A program made the position numbers and the translations under genes. From an uncultured Eubacteriales bacterium (lineage in GTDB: Bacteria; Bacillota; Clostridia; Oscillospirales; Acutalibacteraceae), in NCBI GenBank assembly GCA_934436505.1, contig CAKSAP010000002.1, positions 186,001-250,000 on the forward strand: a DNA stretch of 64,000 bases, read 5' to 3'. The notes beneath the pieces were generated by a model. The model saw only the letters and a program-made list of their open reading frames with translations, did not search any database and was not told where the DNA came from. Shown one piece after another: positions 50,948 through 60,225 of the stretch. How positions within the stretch are numbered: position 1 is the first letter of the stretch; every line of letters starts with the position of its first letter.

Positions 50948-50976
50948 TTGAATTAAGGCTTTATGTATGATAAAAT
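50948..50976 (+). promoter_or_regulatory. Sigma-A promoter of thrC
   Basis: TTGAAT, 17 bp, TAAAAT, 30 nt before the thrC start. The short leader leaves no room for a T-box or other riboswitch. Confidence 0.7.
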
Positions 50977-51006
50977 ATTTTGAATTTTAAGTAGGGAGTG
51001 TATCAG

Positions 51007-52500
51007 ATGATTTACACAAGCACGAGAGATAAATCGATCGGCGTTTCGGCGTCGGAGGCTATCGCAAAGGGTATCTCCTCGGAGGGCGGACTTTTTGTTC
51101 CCACCGAAATCCCCACGTTGAGCCTTGACGATATTAAGAGAATAGGAACGCTTGATTATATCGGCAGAGCCAAAGAGGTATTGAAGCTTTTCCTTACGGA
51201 TTTTACCGAAGAAGAGCTTGATATGTGTGTAAACGGCGCTTATAAAAAGGGCAAGTTTTCCTCGGATAGGGTTGCTCCGCTTTACAAGCTTAACGATAAG
51301 GAAAATATCCTTGAGCTTTGGAGAGGACCTACCTGTGCGTTTAAGGATATGGCTTTGCAGCTGCTTCCCTATTTGCTCACGGTTTCGGCAGGCAAAACTC
51401 TTAAAGACACTAAAATCGTAATCCTTGTTGCAACCTCGGGCGATACAGGTAAGGCTGCTCTTGAGGGCTTTAAGGATGTACCGAACACGGAAATCCTTGT
51501 TTTCTATCCCGTTGACGGCGTAAGCCCGATGCAGAAGCTTCAGATGACAACCCAAGAGGGCAATAATGTCAGCGTGTGCGCTATCAGAGGCAATTTCGAT
51601 GATGCTCAAAGCGGCGTTAAGGCTATCTTTACAAATAAGGAAATTGAAAAGAAATTCAAGGAAAATAACCTTGCTTTCTCGTCCGCAAACTCAATCAACT
51701 GGGGCAGACTTGTTCCGCAGATTGTATATTATGTATCCGCTTACTGCGATATGGTCGAGAACGGCTCGTTGAAGCTCGGCGAGGAAATGAACGTGGTTGT
51801 TCCCACGGGTAACTTCGGTAACATTCTTGCAGCTTATTACGCAAAGGAAATGGGCGTTCCGATTAAAAAGCTTATCTGCGCTTCCAACTCTAACAATGTT
51901 CTTACCGATTTCTTAAAAAGCGGTACATATAATAAGAACAGAGATTTCTATTGCACAGCTTCTCCCTCAATGGATATTCTTATCTCGTCAAACCTTGAAA
52001 GACTTCTCTTTATCCTTTCGGGCTATGACGCAGAAAAGACCGCAGAGTATATGCGTGAATTGAGCGTTGACGGTAAGTACAGCGTTGATTCTGACCTTTA
52101 CAAGAAAATTTCAGAGCTCTTTGACGCAGGCTATTGCGACGATAATGCAACAAAGGCTACAATCAATGAGATTTTCAAAAAGTACAATTATCTTTGCGAC
52201 ACTCACACAGCGGTTGCCGTAAACGTTTATGAGGAATATGCAAAGAGGACGGGCGACGATACGCCGACGGTTATCGCTTCGACCGCAAACCCCTATAAGT
52301 TCTCCGCAAGCGTGCTTTCGGCAATTACCGATGATATTAAGTCCGAGGACGAATTCTCAATGGTTGAAGAGCTGTTTGAGAAATCAAAGGAGCCTGTACC
52401 GCCTCAGCTTGCAACTCTTAAAGGCAAAGCACCGAGATTTACAAGGGTTTCCGATAAAGAGGATATGGCTCAGGTCGTATTTGATATGCTCGGAATATAA
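51007..52500 (+). CDS. thrC: Threonine synthase
   Basis: A PLP enzyme converting O-phosphohomoserine to threonine, 497 residues, of the longer (E. coli/yeast-like) class. The N-terminus has YTSTRDKSIGVSASEAIAKGISSEGGLFVP, PLP Lys113 is in GPTCAFKDMALQLL, and the phosphate site is in VATSGDTGKAALEGF. PTGNFGNILAAYYAK is also present. The ATG at 51007 with AGGGAGTG is preferred over an in-frame GTG at 50998. Transcribed alone. Confidence 0.95.
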   Translation: MIYTSTRDKSIGVSASEAIAKGISSEGGLFVPTEIPTLSLDDIKRIGTLDYIGRAKEVLKLFLTDFTEEELDMCVNGAYKKGKFSSDRVAPLYKLNDKENILELWRGPTCAFKDMALQLLPYLLTVSAGKTLKDTKIVILVATSGDTGKAALEGFKDVPNTEILVFYPVDGVSPMQKLQMTTQEGNNVSVCAIRGNFDDAQSGVKAIFTNKEIEKKFKENNLAFSSANSINWGRLVPQIVYYVSAYCDMVENGSLKLGEEMNVVVPTGNFGNILAAYYAKEMGVPIKKLICASNSNNVLTDFLKSGTYNKNRDFYCTASPSMDILISSNLERLLFILSGYDAEKTAEYMRELSVDGKYSVDSDLYKKISELFDAGYCDDNATKATINEIFKKYNYLCDTHTAVAVNVYEEYAKRTGDDTPTVIASTANPYKFSASVLSAITDDIKSEDEFSMVEELFEKSKEPVPPQLATLKGKAPRFTRVSDKEDMAQVVFDMLGI

Positions 52501-52520
52501 AACAGCTTTAATATATTGAA

Positions 52521-52545
52521 AAAAAGCGGATTTATTCCGCTTTTT
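52521..52545 (+). terminator. Rho-independent terminator of thrC
   Basis: AAAAAGCGGA/TCCGCTTTTT around a TTAT loop, 20 nt after the stop. Confidence 0.8.
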
Positions 52546-52574
52546 GCTTCTTAATTTATTAGGAGTAAAATTAT

Positions 52575-53270
52575 ATGTCTTTATATGCAATCGGCGATAC
52601 TCATTTGTCGCTCGGAACGGATAAGCCGATGGATATTTTTCACGGCTGGGACAATTACGTTGAACGGCTTGAGGCAAATTGGAAAAGGCTCATTACCGAC
52701 GAGGACACCGTGGTCATACTCGGCGACGTTTCGTGGGCGATGAAGCTTGAAAATGCGTCGGACGACCTTGCGTTTATAAATTCCTTGCCCGGTCAAAAGT
52801 TAATATTAAAGGGCAATCACGACTATTGGTGGAACACGATGTCGAAAATGAACGGCTTTTTGGAGGAGAATTCCTTTTCGACGATTAAATTCATTTTCAA
52901 CAATGCCTACCGTGTGGGCGATTACAGTATCTGCGGCACAAGAGGCTGGTTTTTTGACGATACCCAACAGCACAGCGAAAAGGTTGTCAAGCGTGAGGCG
53001 GCAAGGCTTGAGGCTTCTGTTAAGGCAGGGAAAGAGCTCGGCGGCGAGCCGCTTGTGTTCTTGCATTATCCGCCCGTGAGTATTTCGCAGATATGCGAGC
53101 CGATATATGACGTCCTGCTTCGTGAGGGCATTAAGCATTGCTATTATGCTCATTTGCACGGTCAAGCGGTAAATTTTGCGTTTACCTCGGAAAAGGACGG
53201 AATTAAATTCGAGCTTTTGTCGGCAGATTACCTTAAATTCTGCCCTAAGCTTATTAAATTAACAAAATAA
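52575..53270 (+). CDS. Calcineurin-like metallophosphoesterase
   Basis: A 231-residue cytoplasmic protein with a full metallophosphoesterase site: GDTHLS, LGDVSWAM, KGNHDYWW, FLHYPPVS and AHLHG. This subgroup is widespread in Firmicutes as predicted phosphohydrolases; the substrate is unknown. It starts behind TTAGGAG, 30 nt after the thrC terminator, and seems to be a single-gene unit before tig. Confidence 0.88.
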   Translation: MSLYAIGDTHLSLGTDKPMDIFHGWDNYVERLEANWKRLITDEDTVVILGDVSWAMKLENASDDLAFINSLPGQKLILKGNHDYWWNTMSKMNGFLEENSFSTIKFIFNNAYRVGDYSICGTRGWFFDDTQQHSEKVVKREAARLEASVKAGKELGGEPLVFLHYPPVSISQICEPIYDVLLREGIKHCYYAHLHGQAVNFAFTSEKDGIKFELLSADYLKFCPKLIKLTK

Positions 53271-53303
53271 TAAAAAAGTATAGCAATTTTATACATTATG
53301 TGA

Positions 53304-53309
53304 TATAAT
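53304..53309 (+). promoter_or_regulatory. -10 element before tig
   Basis: TATAAT with a preceding TG (TGTGATATAAT), 38 nt before tig. No good -35 at 17 bp, so it may be an extended -10 promoter. Confidence 0.4.
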
Positions 53310-53346
53310 GCTCAAGATAGTGTATAATTTTCAGGAGGAAGATTAA

Positions 53347-54744
53347 ATGAGTCTTAAATCATCAAACAAAATTGAAGAGAATGTTTGGGAGCTTGAAGTT
53401 GCTGTTGACGGCGAAACTTTTATGAACGCTGTTAATAAGGCATACCTTCAGCAGAGAAAGAAAATCAACGTTCCCGGATTCAGAAAGGGTAAGGCACCCC
53501 GTGCTTTCATCGAAAAGATGTACGGCGAGGCAGTTTTCTATGAGGACGCTCTTGAAATCGTATATCCCGATGCAGTTTCAGCTGCTATCGAAGAGGCTAA
53601 GCTTGAGGTTATCGACACTCCGTTCGACCTTGAAGTTCCCGAAATGGGCAAGGACGGCGTTGTAATCAAGCTCAAGGTTACCGTTATGCCCGAGGTTAAG
53701 CTCGGCAAATATAAAGGCATAAAGGCTACAAAGAAGTCTGCTAAGGTTTCTGCTGAGGACGTTAAGTCTCACATCAACAATATGCTTGAGCAGAATTCAA
53801 GAATTGTTACCGTTGAAACAAAGAGAAAGGTTAAGAAGAACGATATTGCAGTTATCGACTTCGAGGGCTTTGTTGACGGTGTAGCTTTTGAGGGCGGCAA
53901 GGCTGAAAACTATGAGCTTACAATCGGCTCAAATCAGTTTATCCCCGGCTTTGAGGATCAGATTATCGGCCACAAGGCAGGCGAGGAGTTTGACGTAAAC
54001 GTTAAGTTCCCCGAGGACTACCATGCAGAGCTTGCAGGTAAGGACGCAACCTTCAAAATCAAGCTTCACGAGATTAAAGTTAAAGAGGTTCCCGCACTTG
54101 ACGACGAGTTCGTTAAGGACGTGAGCGAATATGATACAGTTGACGAGCTCAAGAAGAACGTTAAGGAAGAGCTTGAGCATAAGAAGCAGCACGAGGTTGA
54201 GGCTGAGGCTAACAACGAGGTTCTCGACAAGCTTGCTGACCTTGTAACAGCTGTTATCCCCGATTGTATGATTGAAAAGAAGATGGACGACGACGTTCAG
54301 GATTTCGCTTACCGTCTTCAGATGCAGGGACTTGACCTCAACACCTATCTTAAATACACAGGCTCTGACGAAAAGACCTTCCGTGAGCAGTATAAGGAGC
54401 AGGCTGAAAAGCAGGTTAAGCTTGACCTTGCTTTGGCTGAAATCATCAAAAAGGAAAACCTTGAGGTTTCGGACGCTGACCTTGAAGAAGAATATGCTCA
54501 GTATGCAAAAGCATATAATATGGATGTTGACCAGATTAAGAAGGCTATTTCGGCTGACAATCTCAAGCCCGAGCTTCTTCAGAGAAAGGCTGTTGATTTC
54601 GTAATCGAAAACGCAAGCTTCGCAGCAGAAAAGAAGCCTGCGGCTAAGAAGGCAGCAGCAGCTAAGGACGAAAAGGCTGACGAGGAAAAGCCCGCAGCTA
54701 AGAAAACAACAAAGAAAGCTCCCGCAAAGAAGGACGCTGAATAA
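53347..54744 (+). CDS. tig: Trigger factor with Lys/Ala-rich tail
   Basis: A ribosome-bound chaperone and peptidyl-prolyl isomerase. The N-terminal ribosome-binding domain has the GFRKGKAP signature (about residue 45), the FKBP-type domain (DIAVIDFEGFVDG, IGSNQFIPGFEDQIIGHKAGE) follows, and the C-terminal chaperone arms run to about residue 425. The last 40 residues are a low-complexity tail of KPAAKK-like units, absent from most orthologues and histone-H1-like in composition. It precedes clpP and clpX, the usual order. Confidence 0.95.
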   Translation: MSLKSSNKIEENVWELEVAVDGETFMNAVNKAYLQQRKKINVPGFRKGKAPRAFIEKMYGEAVFYEDALEIVYPDAVSAAIEEAKLEVIDTPFDLEVPEMGKDGVVIKLKVTVMPEVKLGKYKGIKATKKSAKVSAEDVKSHINNMLEQNSRIVTVETKRKVKKNDIAVIDFEGFVDGVAFEGGKAENYELTIGSNQFIPGFEDQIIGHKAGEEFDVNVKFPEDYHAELAGKDATFKIKLHEIKVKEVPALDDEFVKDVSEYDTVDELKKNVKEELEHKKQHEVEAEANNEVLDKLADLVTAVIPDCMIEKKMDDDVQDFAYRLQMQGLDLNTYLKYTGSDEKTFREQYKEQAEKQVKLDLALAEIIKKENLEVSDADLEEEYAQYAKAYNMDVDQIKKAISADNLKPELLQRKAVDFVIENASFAAEKKPAAKKAAAAKDEKADEEKPAAKKTTKKAPAKKDAE

Positions 54745-54823
54745 TTTTTGATTAAAAGGCTTGTTAATAAGCAATAATCTATTAGGGAAAAGGGAAGATA
54801 TTACATTTTGGAGGTAAGTTTTT

Positions 54824-55405
54824 ATGGCATTAGTTCCTTACGTAGTTGAACAGACCAACCGTGGTGAACGTTCATACGATATTTTCTCAAGACTTCTCAA
54901 CGACAGAATTATAGTTTTGTCAGACGAGGTAAATGATGCAACTGCAAGCCTTGTCGTAGCACAGCTTTTATATCTTGAGGCTCAGGATCCCGAAAAGGAT
55001 ATCAGCCTCTATATAAACAGCCCCGGCGGTTCTGTAACCGCTGGCTTTGCTATCTATGACACGATGCAGTATATTAAATGCGATGTTTCAACAATTTGTA
55101 TGGGTATGGCAGCAAGCATGGGTGCATTCCTTCTTTCTGCCGGCGCAAAGGGTAAGAGATATGCTTTGCCCAATTCCGATATTATGATTCATCAGCCCTC
55201 AGGCGGAGCTCAGGGACAGGCGACAGAAATCGAAATCACAGCTAAGCACATTCTTAAAACCAAAGCAAAGCTCAACAAGATTTTGGCTGAAAACACGGGC
55301 AAACCCGTTGAGGTCATAGCACAGGACACCGAGAGAGATAATTTTATGTCTGCCGAGGAGGCTCTTGAATACGGACTTATTGATAAGGTTATCAGTAAAA
55401 GATAG
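54824..55405 (+). CDS. clpP: ATP-dependent Clp protease proteolytic subunit
   Basis: A serine peptidase of 193 residues forming the tetradecameric ClpP barrel. Triad: Ser98 in MAASMGAF, His123 in IHQPSGG, and the Asp in DTERDNFMS. The N-terminus VPYVVEQTNRGERSYDI and INSPGGSVTAG are family-typical. TTTGGAGG precedes ATG. clpX follows after 19 nt. No CtsR box was recognised upstream. Confidence 0.97.
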   Translation: MALVPYVVEQTNRGERSYDIFSRLLNDRIIVLSDEVNDATASLVVAQLLYLEAQDPEKDISLYINSPGGSVTAGFAIYDTMQYIKCDVSTICMGMAASMGAFLLSAGAKGKRYALPNSDIMIHQPSGGAQGQATEIEITAKHILKTKAKLNKILAENTGKPVEVIAQDTERDNFMSAEEALEYGLIDKVISKR

Positions 55406-55424
55406 TTTTTGAGGGGGGCCTATA

Positions 55425-56717
55425 ATGGCAAAAGAAACGAATAGTAAGATAATGCGTTGCTCCTTTTGCGGTAAAACTCAAGATCAGGTTGAGAAGCTTA
55501 TTGCAGGACCGGGAGTCTGCATATGTGACGAATGTATAGAATTGTGCTTGGGTATAATCGAAGAAGAAAAAAGCTCGAATGTTTCCCCTAAAAGAAGAAG
55601 CTCTGCGGGAAGTAAATCAAAGCCGTTGCCGAAGCCGGCTGAAATCAAGGCTATGCTTGACGAATATGTTGTCGGTCAGGATTCGGCGAAGATTACTTTA
55701 AGCGTTGCTGTTTATAACCACTATAAGCGTATTTACTGTTCTCACAAGAGCGATGTTGATATTCAAAAGAGCAACGTTGTTCTTTTAGGACCTACAGGCG
55801 TAGGTAAAACAATGCTTGCACAGACGCTTGCAAAAATTTTGGATGTTCCGTTTGCTATTGCAGACGCTACAACGCTTACAGAAGCAGGATATGTCGGCGA
55901 GGATGTCGAAAATATCCTTTTAAGGCTTATTCAGGCGGCGGATTACGATATAGAAAAGGCTCAAAAGGGCATTATCTATGTCGATGAAATCGACAAAATT
56001 GCAAGAAAGTCCGAAAATCCCTCTATAACCCGTGATGTCAGCGGCGAGGGTGTTCAGCAGGCTCTTCTTAAAATCCTTGAGGGCACTGTTTCAAACGTTC
56101 CTCCTCAGGGCGGCAGAAAGCATCCGCAGCAGGAATTTATTCAAATTGACACCACAAATATACTGTTTATTTGCGGCGGTGCATTTGACGGCATAGAAAA
56201 GGTAATCGAAGCGAGGACGGGCAAATCCACACTCGGCTTTGGCGGCAAGGTTATGTCGAAAGCCGATACGGATATGACCAAAATTTACTCGCAGGTAATT
56301 CCGCAGGACCTTGTCAAGTTCGGACTTATACCCGAGCTTGTCGGCAGAGTGCCTGTTTTAACAACGCTTGACAATCTTGATAAGGATGCGCTTGTAAGAA
56401 TACTCACAGAGCCGAAAAATGCTCTTGTTAAGCAGTACGAAGCGCTTTTCTCAATGGATAATGTTTCACTTGAATTCCAGGACGGTGCTCTTGAAGCGAT
56501 AGCCGAGCTTACTCTTGAAAAGGGTACGGGTGCTCGTGGCTTGAGAGCTATCATGGAGAAAACCTTGATGCCTATTATGTACGAAACTCCTTCGGATACT
56601 GAGGTGTCAAAGGTAATTATTACCACGGATACGGTCAAAAACGGTACCGCACCTATAATCGAGAAGGCTTCTTCAAGCAAAAACAAGACAGGCGGCACAA
56701 ACAAGACTAAAGGTTAA
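55425..56717 (+). CDS. clpX: ATP-dependent Clp protease ATP-binding subunit ClpX
   Basis: An AAA+ unfoldase of 430 residues that feeds ClpP. The N-terminal Cys4 zinc-binding domain is MRCSFCGKTQ and CICDECIELC. The ATPase has Walker A GPTGVGKT, Walker B IIYVDEIDKI, and GAFDGIEKVIEARTGKSTLGFG with the IGF-type ClpP-docking loop (LGFG). The RMGRVP-type pore residues are GRVPV. It ends in a Lys/Thr/Gly tail. The ribosome site is GAGGGGGG. Confidence 0.97.
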   Translation: MAKETNSKIMRCSFCGKTQDQVEKLIAGPGVCICDECIELCLGIIEEEKSSNVSPKRRSSAGSKSKPLPKPAEIKAMLDEYVVGQDSAKITLSVAVYNHYKRIYCSHKSDVDIQKSNVVLLGPTGVGKTMLAQTLAKILDVPFAIADATTLTEAGYVGEDVENILLRLIQAADYDIEKAQKGIIYVDEIDKIARKSENPSITRDVSGEGVQQALLKILEGTVSNVPPQGGRKHPQQEFIQIDTTNILFICGGAFDGIEKVIEARTGKSTLGFGGKVMSKADTDMTKIYSQVIPQDLVKFGLIPELVGRVPVLTTLDNLDKDALVRILTEPKNALVKQYEALFSMDNVSLEFQDGALEAIAELTLEKGTGARGLRAIMEKTLMPIMYETPSDTEVSKVIITTDTVKNGTAPIIEKASSSKNKTGGTNKTKG

Positions 56718-56724
56718 TTGACAG

Positions 56725-56758
56725 AAAGCCGATTGCACAGCTTGCAATCGGCTTTTTT
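56725..56758 (+). terminator. Rho-independent terminator after clpX
   Basis: AAAGCCGATTGCA/TGCAATCGGCTTT with six T, 7 nt after the clpX stop. Confidence 0.9.
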
Positions 56759-56777
56759 GGTAAAGGACGGTGAGGAC

Positions 56778-57629
56778 TTGAAAAAAAACAGAAAGCTTGA
56801 TTTTTCAAGCAAGGATAAAAAGGACTCAAAGCGTTTTAAGAGCTTTGTTATAGCTTTTGCGGCTTTCGTGGTAATTCTCGGAGGCATTTCATTACTTATG
56901 TTTATGAAATCCATTGACTTCAATTTCGGAAATCTTGTTTCCTCCTCAGATGATTTGACAACAGAGCCTCAAACGGAGACAACAACCTCTCCCGTGGTTA
57001 TGGAGGGGCAGTCTGAAATTGTCCTTATATGCTACGACACCGAAAACAACGTTTCATTTTCATTTCTCATTTCAACCGATATTAAAAAGAAAACAATTAC
57101 CGTCAATTCCATTCAAAATGACTTTACGGGCAGCTACAACGGAATTACCGCAGCCCTGTCCGAGCATTTCAAAAAATCAGGAGCAGGTGCGTTTGTACAG
57201 GCTTTTGAAAGCTATTCGGGAATTAAGACGGACAGATATATTTCAATAGGCGAGCTTCAATTTAAGAGCTTTGCCTCAAAATTCAAGGATATTGTCGTTG
57301 ATGTGCCGACGGCAACCGACCCTAAGACTATGGGCGGACTTTCGCTCAATGCAGGCACACAAAGCTTATCTGCGGATATGCTTTTGAAATATCTTAAATA
57401 TTGCGGATATTCGGAAAAATCTTCGGCGTTTTCCTCATTCCTGAAAACAGCCTTTAACGCTTCGCACATAGGAGCGATGGATAATCTTTTCGAATACATT
57501 GTAAATAACTCGCAAACCGATATTTCAATAATCGATTACACAGGCGAAAAGGATAAAATTGCGGAATTTATCAACACTCAGGGGGAAATAAACGACGGCG
57601 GCGTTTATTCGAAAGAGGAGAAAAAATAA
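56778..57629 (+). CDS. Divergent LCP (LytR-CpsA-Psr)-like membrane protein
   Basis: A 283-residue membrane-anchored extracytoplasmic protein. A basic cytoplasmic head precedes one membrane helix (about 28-48), a Thr-rich linker and a domain that follows the LCP layout: FSFLISTDIKKKTITVNSIQND, YSGIKTDRYISI, then DVPTATD, LNAGTQSLSADMLLKYL. In true LCP ligases, which attach polymers to peptidoglycan, the first segment ends in PRD(T/S), whose Arg is catalytic; here it reads IQNDF, and the later Arg is also missing. It may have lost ligase activity. The start is a TTG with GGTGAGGA; an upstream frame through the clpX terminator is rejected. Coupled to the next gene. Confidence 0.65.
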   Translation: MKKNRKLDFSSKDKKDSKRFKSFVIAFAAFVVILGGISLLMFMKSIDFNFGNLVSSSDDLTTEPQTETTTSPVVMEGQSEIVLICYDTENNVSFSFLISTDIKKKTITVNSIQNDFTGSYNGITAALSEHFKKSGAGAFVQAFESYSGIKTDRYISIGELQFKSFASKFKDIVVDVPTATDPKTMGGLSLNAGTQSLSADMLLKYLKYCGYSEKSSAFSSFLKTAFNASHIGAMDNLFEYIVNNSQTDISIIDYTGEKDKIAEFINTQGEINDGGVYSKEEKK

Positions 57630-58789
57630 TGCGTAAAAAACTAAAGGTCATAGGCATTGCGATTGCGACGATACTCGTTATTTGTATTGTAAGTAACCGA
57701 AAGCAAATTTTAAGCTTTATTCCTACGGATTTTTCTAAGGTGGAAATGATTTACGATAATCGCACCGATGACGATATGAACGTTCGGTATTATTATAATC
57801 ATTTGAGCGATAACGCAAAAATCGCATACACCCTTATAGTGCCCGAGGTATATAAACATACCGAGTTAATAGAAATTCCAAAAATTACCGACAGTGAATT
57901 TACGGCTTTGAACTATGCCGTTTCCTACGATAATCCCGATTTGATTTGCTATTCCGCACAATGCAAGATAAGGACAGAGGGGAACAAGTACTATTTTGAG
58001 CCGAACTACACCCATTCGCAGCAGGAGTGCAACGCACTTACAGCTCAGCTTAATTTGCAGGTTGACAAGGTTGTGAACGAGGCGAGCCGGCTTTCCTCCG
58101 ATTACGAAAAGGAAAAATACGTCCACGATTATATCTGCGAAAATTGCAAATATGTTTTGACGGACGATTTGAAATCTACGGCTTATGATGCGCTTGTCAA
58201 CGGAGAAGCGGTGTGCGAGGGCTATGCAAGAGCGACGCAGCTTTTGCTCAATAAGCTCGGCGTTGAAAACTTCCTTGTGATAGGCGACGCTAAAAATGAC
58301 GACGGCGAGATAGAGCCTCATATGTGGAATATCGTTAAAATCAACGGCAATAATTACCACCTTGACGTTACATGGGACGATAACGATCAGACCGATTCGC
58401 CCTATATAAAAACACATCTTTATTTTAACCTTACAACAAAGCAAATTTCCGAAAATCACTTTAACATAAGACCGGAGAATATCGACTGCACCGCAACCGA
58501 GTTTAACTATGCGAGGGCAGAGGGCTTGTTGTTCGGAAATTACGGAAAAACGATTAAACCGGCGATTGAAAAGGGAATTACCGATAATTTCAAAAACGGG
58601 AAAAGCTATGTTGAAATTTTTGCCGTGAGTGAGCAGTCATATAAAGAGATTTATAAAAAGCTTGTTGATTCGGACGGCATTTCGGAAATTGCAATAGAGC
58701 TGCGAAGTAAAAACGGCAATATGAAATTCACGCAGTATCAAACCTTCGAGAACAAGGAAATGTATTATATGCAGTTTGTTTTGTCTTGA
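57629..58789 (+). CDS. Membrane-anchored transglutaminase-like protein
   Basis: A 386-residue protein with one N-terminal membrane helix and a transglutaminase/protease-like domain. The triad is visible: Cys196 in GEAVCEGYARA, His231 in EPHMWNIV and Asp246 in YHLDVTWDD. It probably acts as a peptidase or cross-linking enzyme in the envelope. The start overlaps the stop of the LCP-like gene by one base. The C-terminal 90 residues form an extra alpha/beta region of unknown role. Confidence 0.85.
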   Translation: MRKKLKVIGIAIATILVICIVSNRKQILSFIPTDFSKVEMIYDNRTDDDMNVRYYYNHLSDNAKIAYTLIVPEVYKHTELIEIPKITDSEFTALNYAVSYDNPDLICYSAQCKIRTEGNKYYFEPNYTHSQQECNALTAQLNLQVDKVVNEASRLSSDYEKEKYVHDYICENCKYVLTDDLKSTAYDALVNGEAVCEGYARATQLLLNKLGVENFLVIGDAKNDDGEIEPHMWNIVKINGNNYHLDVTWDDNDQTDSPYIKTHLYFNLTTKQISENHFNIRPENIDCTATEFNYARAEGLLFGNYGKTIKPAIEKGITDNFKNGKSYVEIFAVSEQSYKEIYKKLVDSDGISEIAIELRSKNGNMKFTQYQTFENKEMYYMQFVLS

Positions 58790-58824
58790 TTTTTGGTAAT
58801 TGCACTCGGAAAGGTATGTGAATT

Positions 58825-59388
58825 ATGGATAAACAGAGAATTGAAAATGCGGTCAGAGAAATTCTTATCGCAATAGGCGAGGATCCCGACAGAGAGGGAC
58901 TTTTGGAAACTCCGAAAAGAGTTGCAAATATGTATGAGGAGATTTTTGCGGGTCTTGAGGCTAACCCCGAAAGGCATTTGAAAATCTTTAATGAGGGTAA
59001 CAACGACGAAATGGTAGTGGTGCGTGATATACCGCTTTATTCAATGTGCGAGCACCATTTGTTGCCGTTTGTCGGAAAGGCTCATATTGCATACATTCCG
59101 TCGGAGGGCAAGGTTATCGGACTTTCAAAGCTTGCAAGAATTGTTGACGATTATGCAAGACGTCCGCAAATTCAAGAAAGACTTACCTCACAGGTTGCAG
59201 ACTTCCTCGAGGAGCATTTGCAGCCAAAGGGTGTGGCGGTTGTTATCGAAGCGGAGCATTTTTGTATGACAATGCGTGGTGCAAGGGCGGCAGGAGCTAA
59301 AACTCAGACCTCGGCATTAAGAGGAATGATGAAAAAAGACCCGAGGACAAGAGCAGAGGCTATGTCCTTGCTTTTCGGAGGTAAATAA
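58825..59388 (+). CDS. folE: GTP cyclohydrolase I
   Basis: Converts GTP to 7,8-dihydroneopterin triphosphate, the first step of folate synthesis. The 187 residues have YSMCEHHLLPFVGKAHIAYIP with zinc-binding Cys and His, GLSKLARIVD and RPQIQERLTSQ, and AEHFCMTMRG with the second zinc Cys. The first gene of folE-folP-folB-folK; its stop overlaps folP by one base. AAAGGTATGTG precedes the ATG. Confidence 0.96.
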   Translation: MDKQRIENAVREILIAIGEDPDREGLLETPKRVANMYEEIFAGLEANPERHLKIFNEGNNDEMVVVRDIPLYSMCEHHLLPFVGKAHIAYIPSEGKVIGLSKLARIVDDYARRPQIQERLTSQVADFLEEHLQPKGVAVVIEAEHFCMTMRGARAAGAKTQTSALRGMMKKDPRTRAEAMSLLFGGK

Positions 59389-60224
59389 TGGCATACTATT
59401 TCAAGGGTAACGGCTTTTCTTTTGAAATTAACAAGAGAACATATATAATGGGCATATTAAACGTTACACCCGACTCGTTTTTTGACGGCGGACAGTGGAA
59501 CAGTCCCGAAAAGGCGGTTGAACACGCTCTCAAAATGCAAGAGGACGGAGCCGATATAATCGATATAGGCGCACAGTCAACAAGACCGGGAAGCGTTCTT
59601 TTATCAGAGGAGGAAGAGCTTGAAATCATCAAAAAATACATTCCTGCCGTAACCTCTGCCGTTAATGTTCCCGTGTCGGTTGATACCTTTTATCCGAGGG
59701 TTGCGGAATACTGCCTTGAAAACGGAGCGAAAATCATCAATGACGTAAGCTCAAAAATGGATAGGGAAATGGCGCTTGTCGTTAAAAAGCACAATGCAGG
59801 CTGGATTGTAATGCACACGGGAAACGCTTCGGCATCTCAGGAGGCTGACTATTCAAAATGCGGCGGCGTTGTAAATGACGTGCTTGCATTTTTCGATAAG
59901 GCGGAGAAAATTGCGGCGGAATACTCTATAAGCCGTGAAAATATCTGCTTTGATATGGGCTTCGGCTTCGGAAAATCTCATTTTGATAATTTAGAGCTTT
60001 TAAGGAATACAGACAAGCTGAAATTCCCCGAAAGAGCACTTTTGACGGCTCTCTCTTGCAAGCGCCTTGTTAAAAACGAAACGGGTGCGGACGGATACGA
60101 CAGAGTGTTCGGAACGCTTGCAGCAGATACGCTTGCAATAGCAGGCGGAACGGACTTTATCCGTGTTCATCACGTGAAAGAGGCTTGCTTGGCGGCAAAA
60201 ATGACTGATGCGGTGGTAAGATAA
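59388..60224 (+). CDS. folP: Dihydropteroate synthase
   Basis: Joins p-aminobenzoate to 6-hydroxymethyl-dihydropterin diphosphate; the sulfonamide target. The 278-residue TIM barrel has MGILNVTPDSFFDGG, DIIDIGAQSTRPG, ISVDTFYP-type (VSVDTFYP), INDVSS and the terminal IRVHHVKE. Translationally coupled to folE; folB follows 1 nt after the stop. Confidence 0.96.
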   Translation: MAYYFKGNGFSFEINKRTYIMGILNVTPDSFFDGGQWNSPEKAVEHALKMQEDGADIIDIGAQSTRPGSVLLSEEEELEIIKKYIPAVTSAVNVPVSVDTFYPRVAEYCLENGAKIINDVSSKMDREMALVVKKHNAGWIVMHTGNASASQEADYSKCGGVVNDVLAFFDKAEKIAAEYSISRENICFDMGFGFGKSHFDNLELLRNTDKLKFPERALLTALSCKRLVKNETGADGYDRVFGTLAADTLAIAGGTDFIRVHHVKEACLAAKMTDAVVR

Positions 60225-60225
60225 T

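Noticed and set aside
50935..51006. T-box or riboswitch before thrC
   Set aside because: The leader from the promoter to the start codon is only about 25 nt, too short for one.
53929..54774. 281-codon antisense Leu-rich frame opposite tig
   Set aside because: It is the complement of Lys/Glu-rich trigger factor codons, which yields artificial hydrophobic runs.
56718..56777. Longer N-terminus for the LCP-like protein
   Set aside because: These codons run through the clpX terminator hairpin and the start lacks a ribosome site; the TTG at 56778 has GGTGAGGA.
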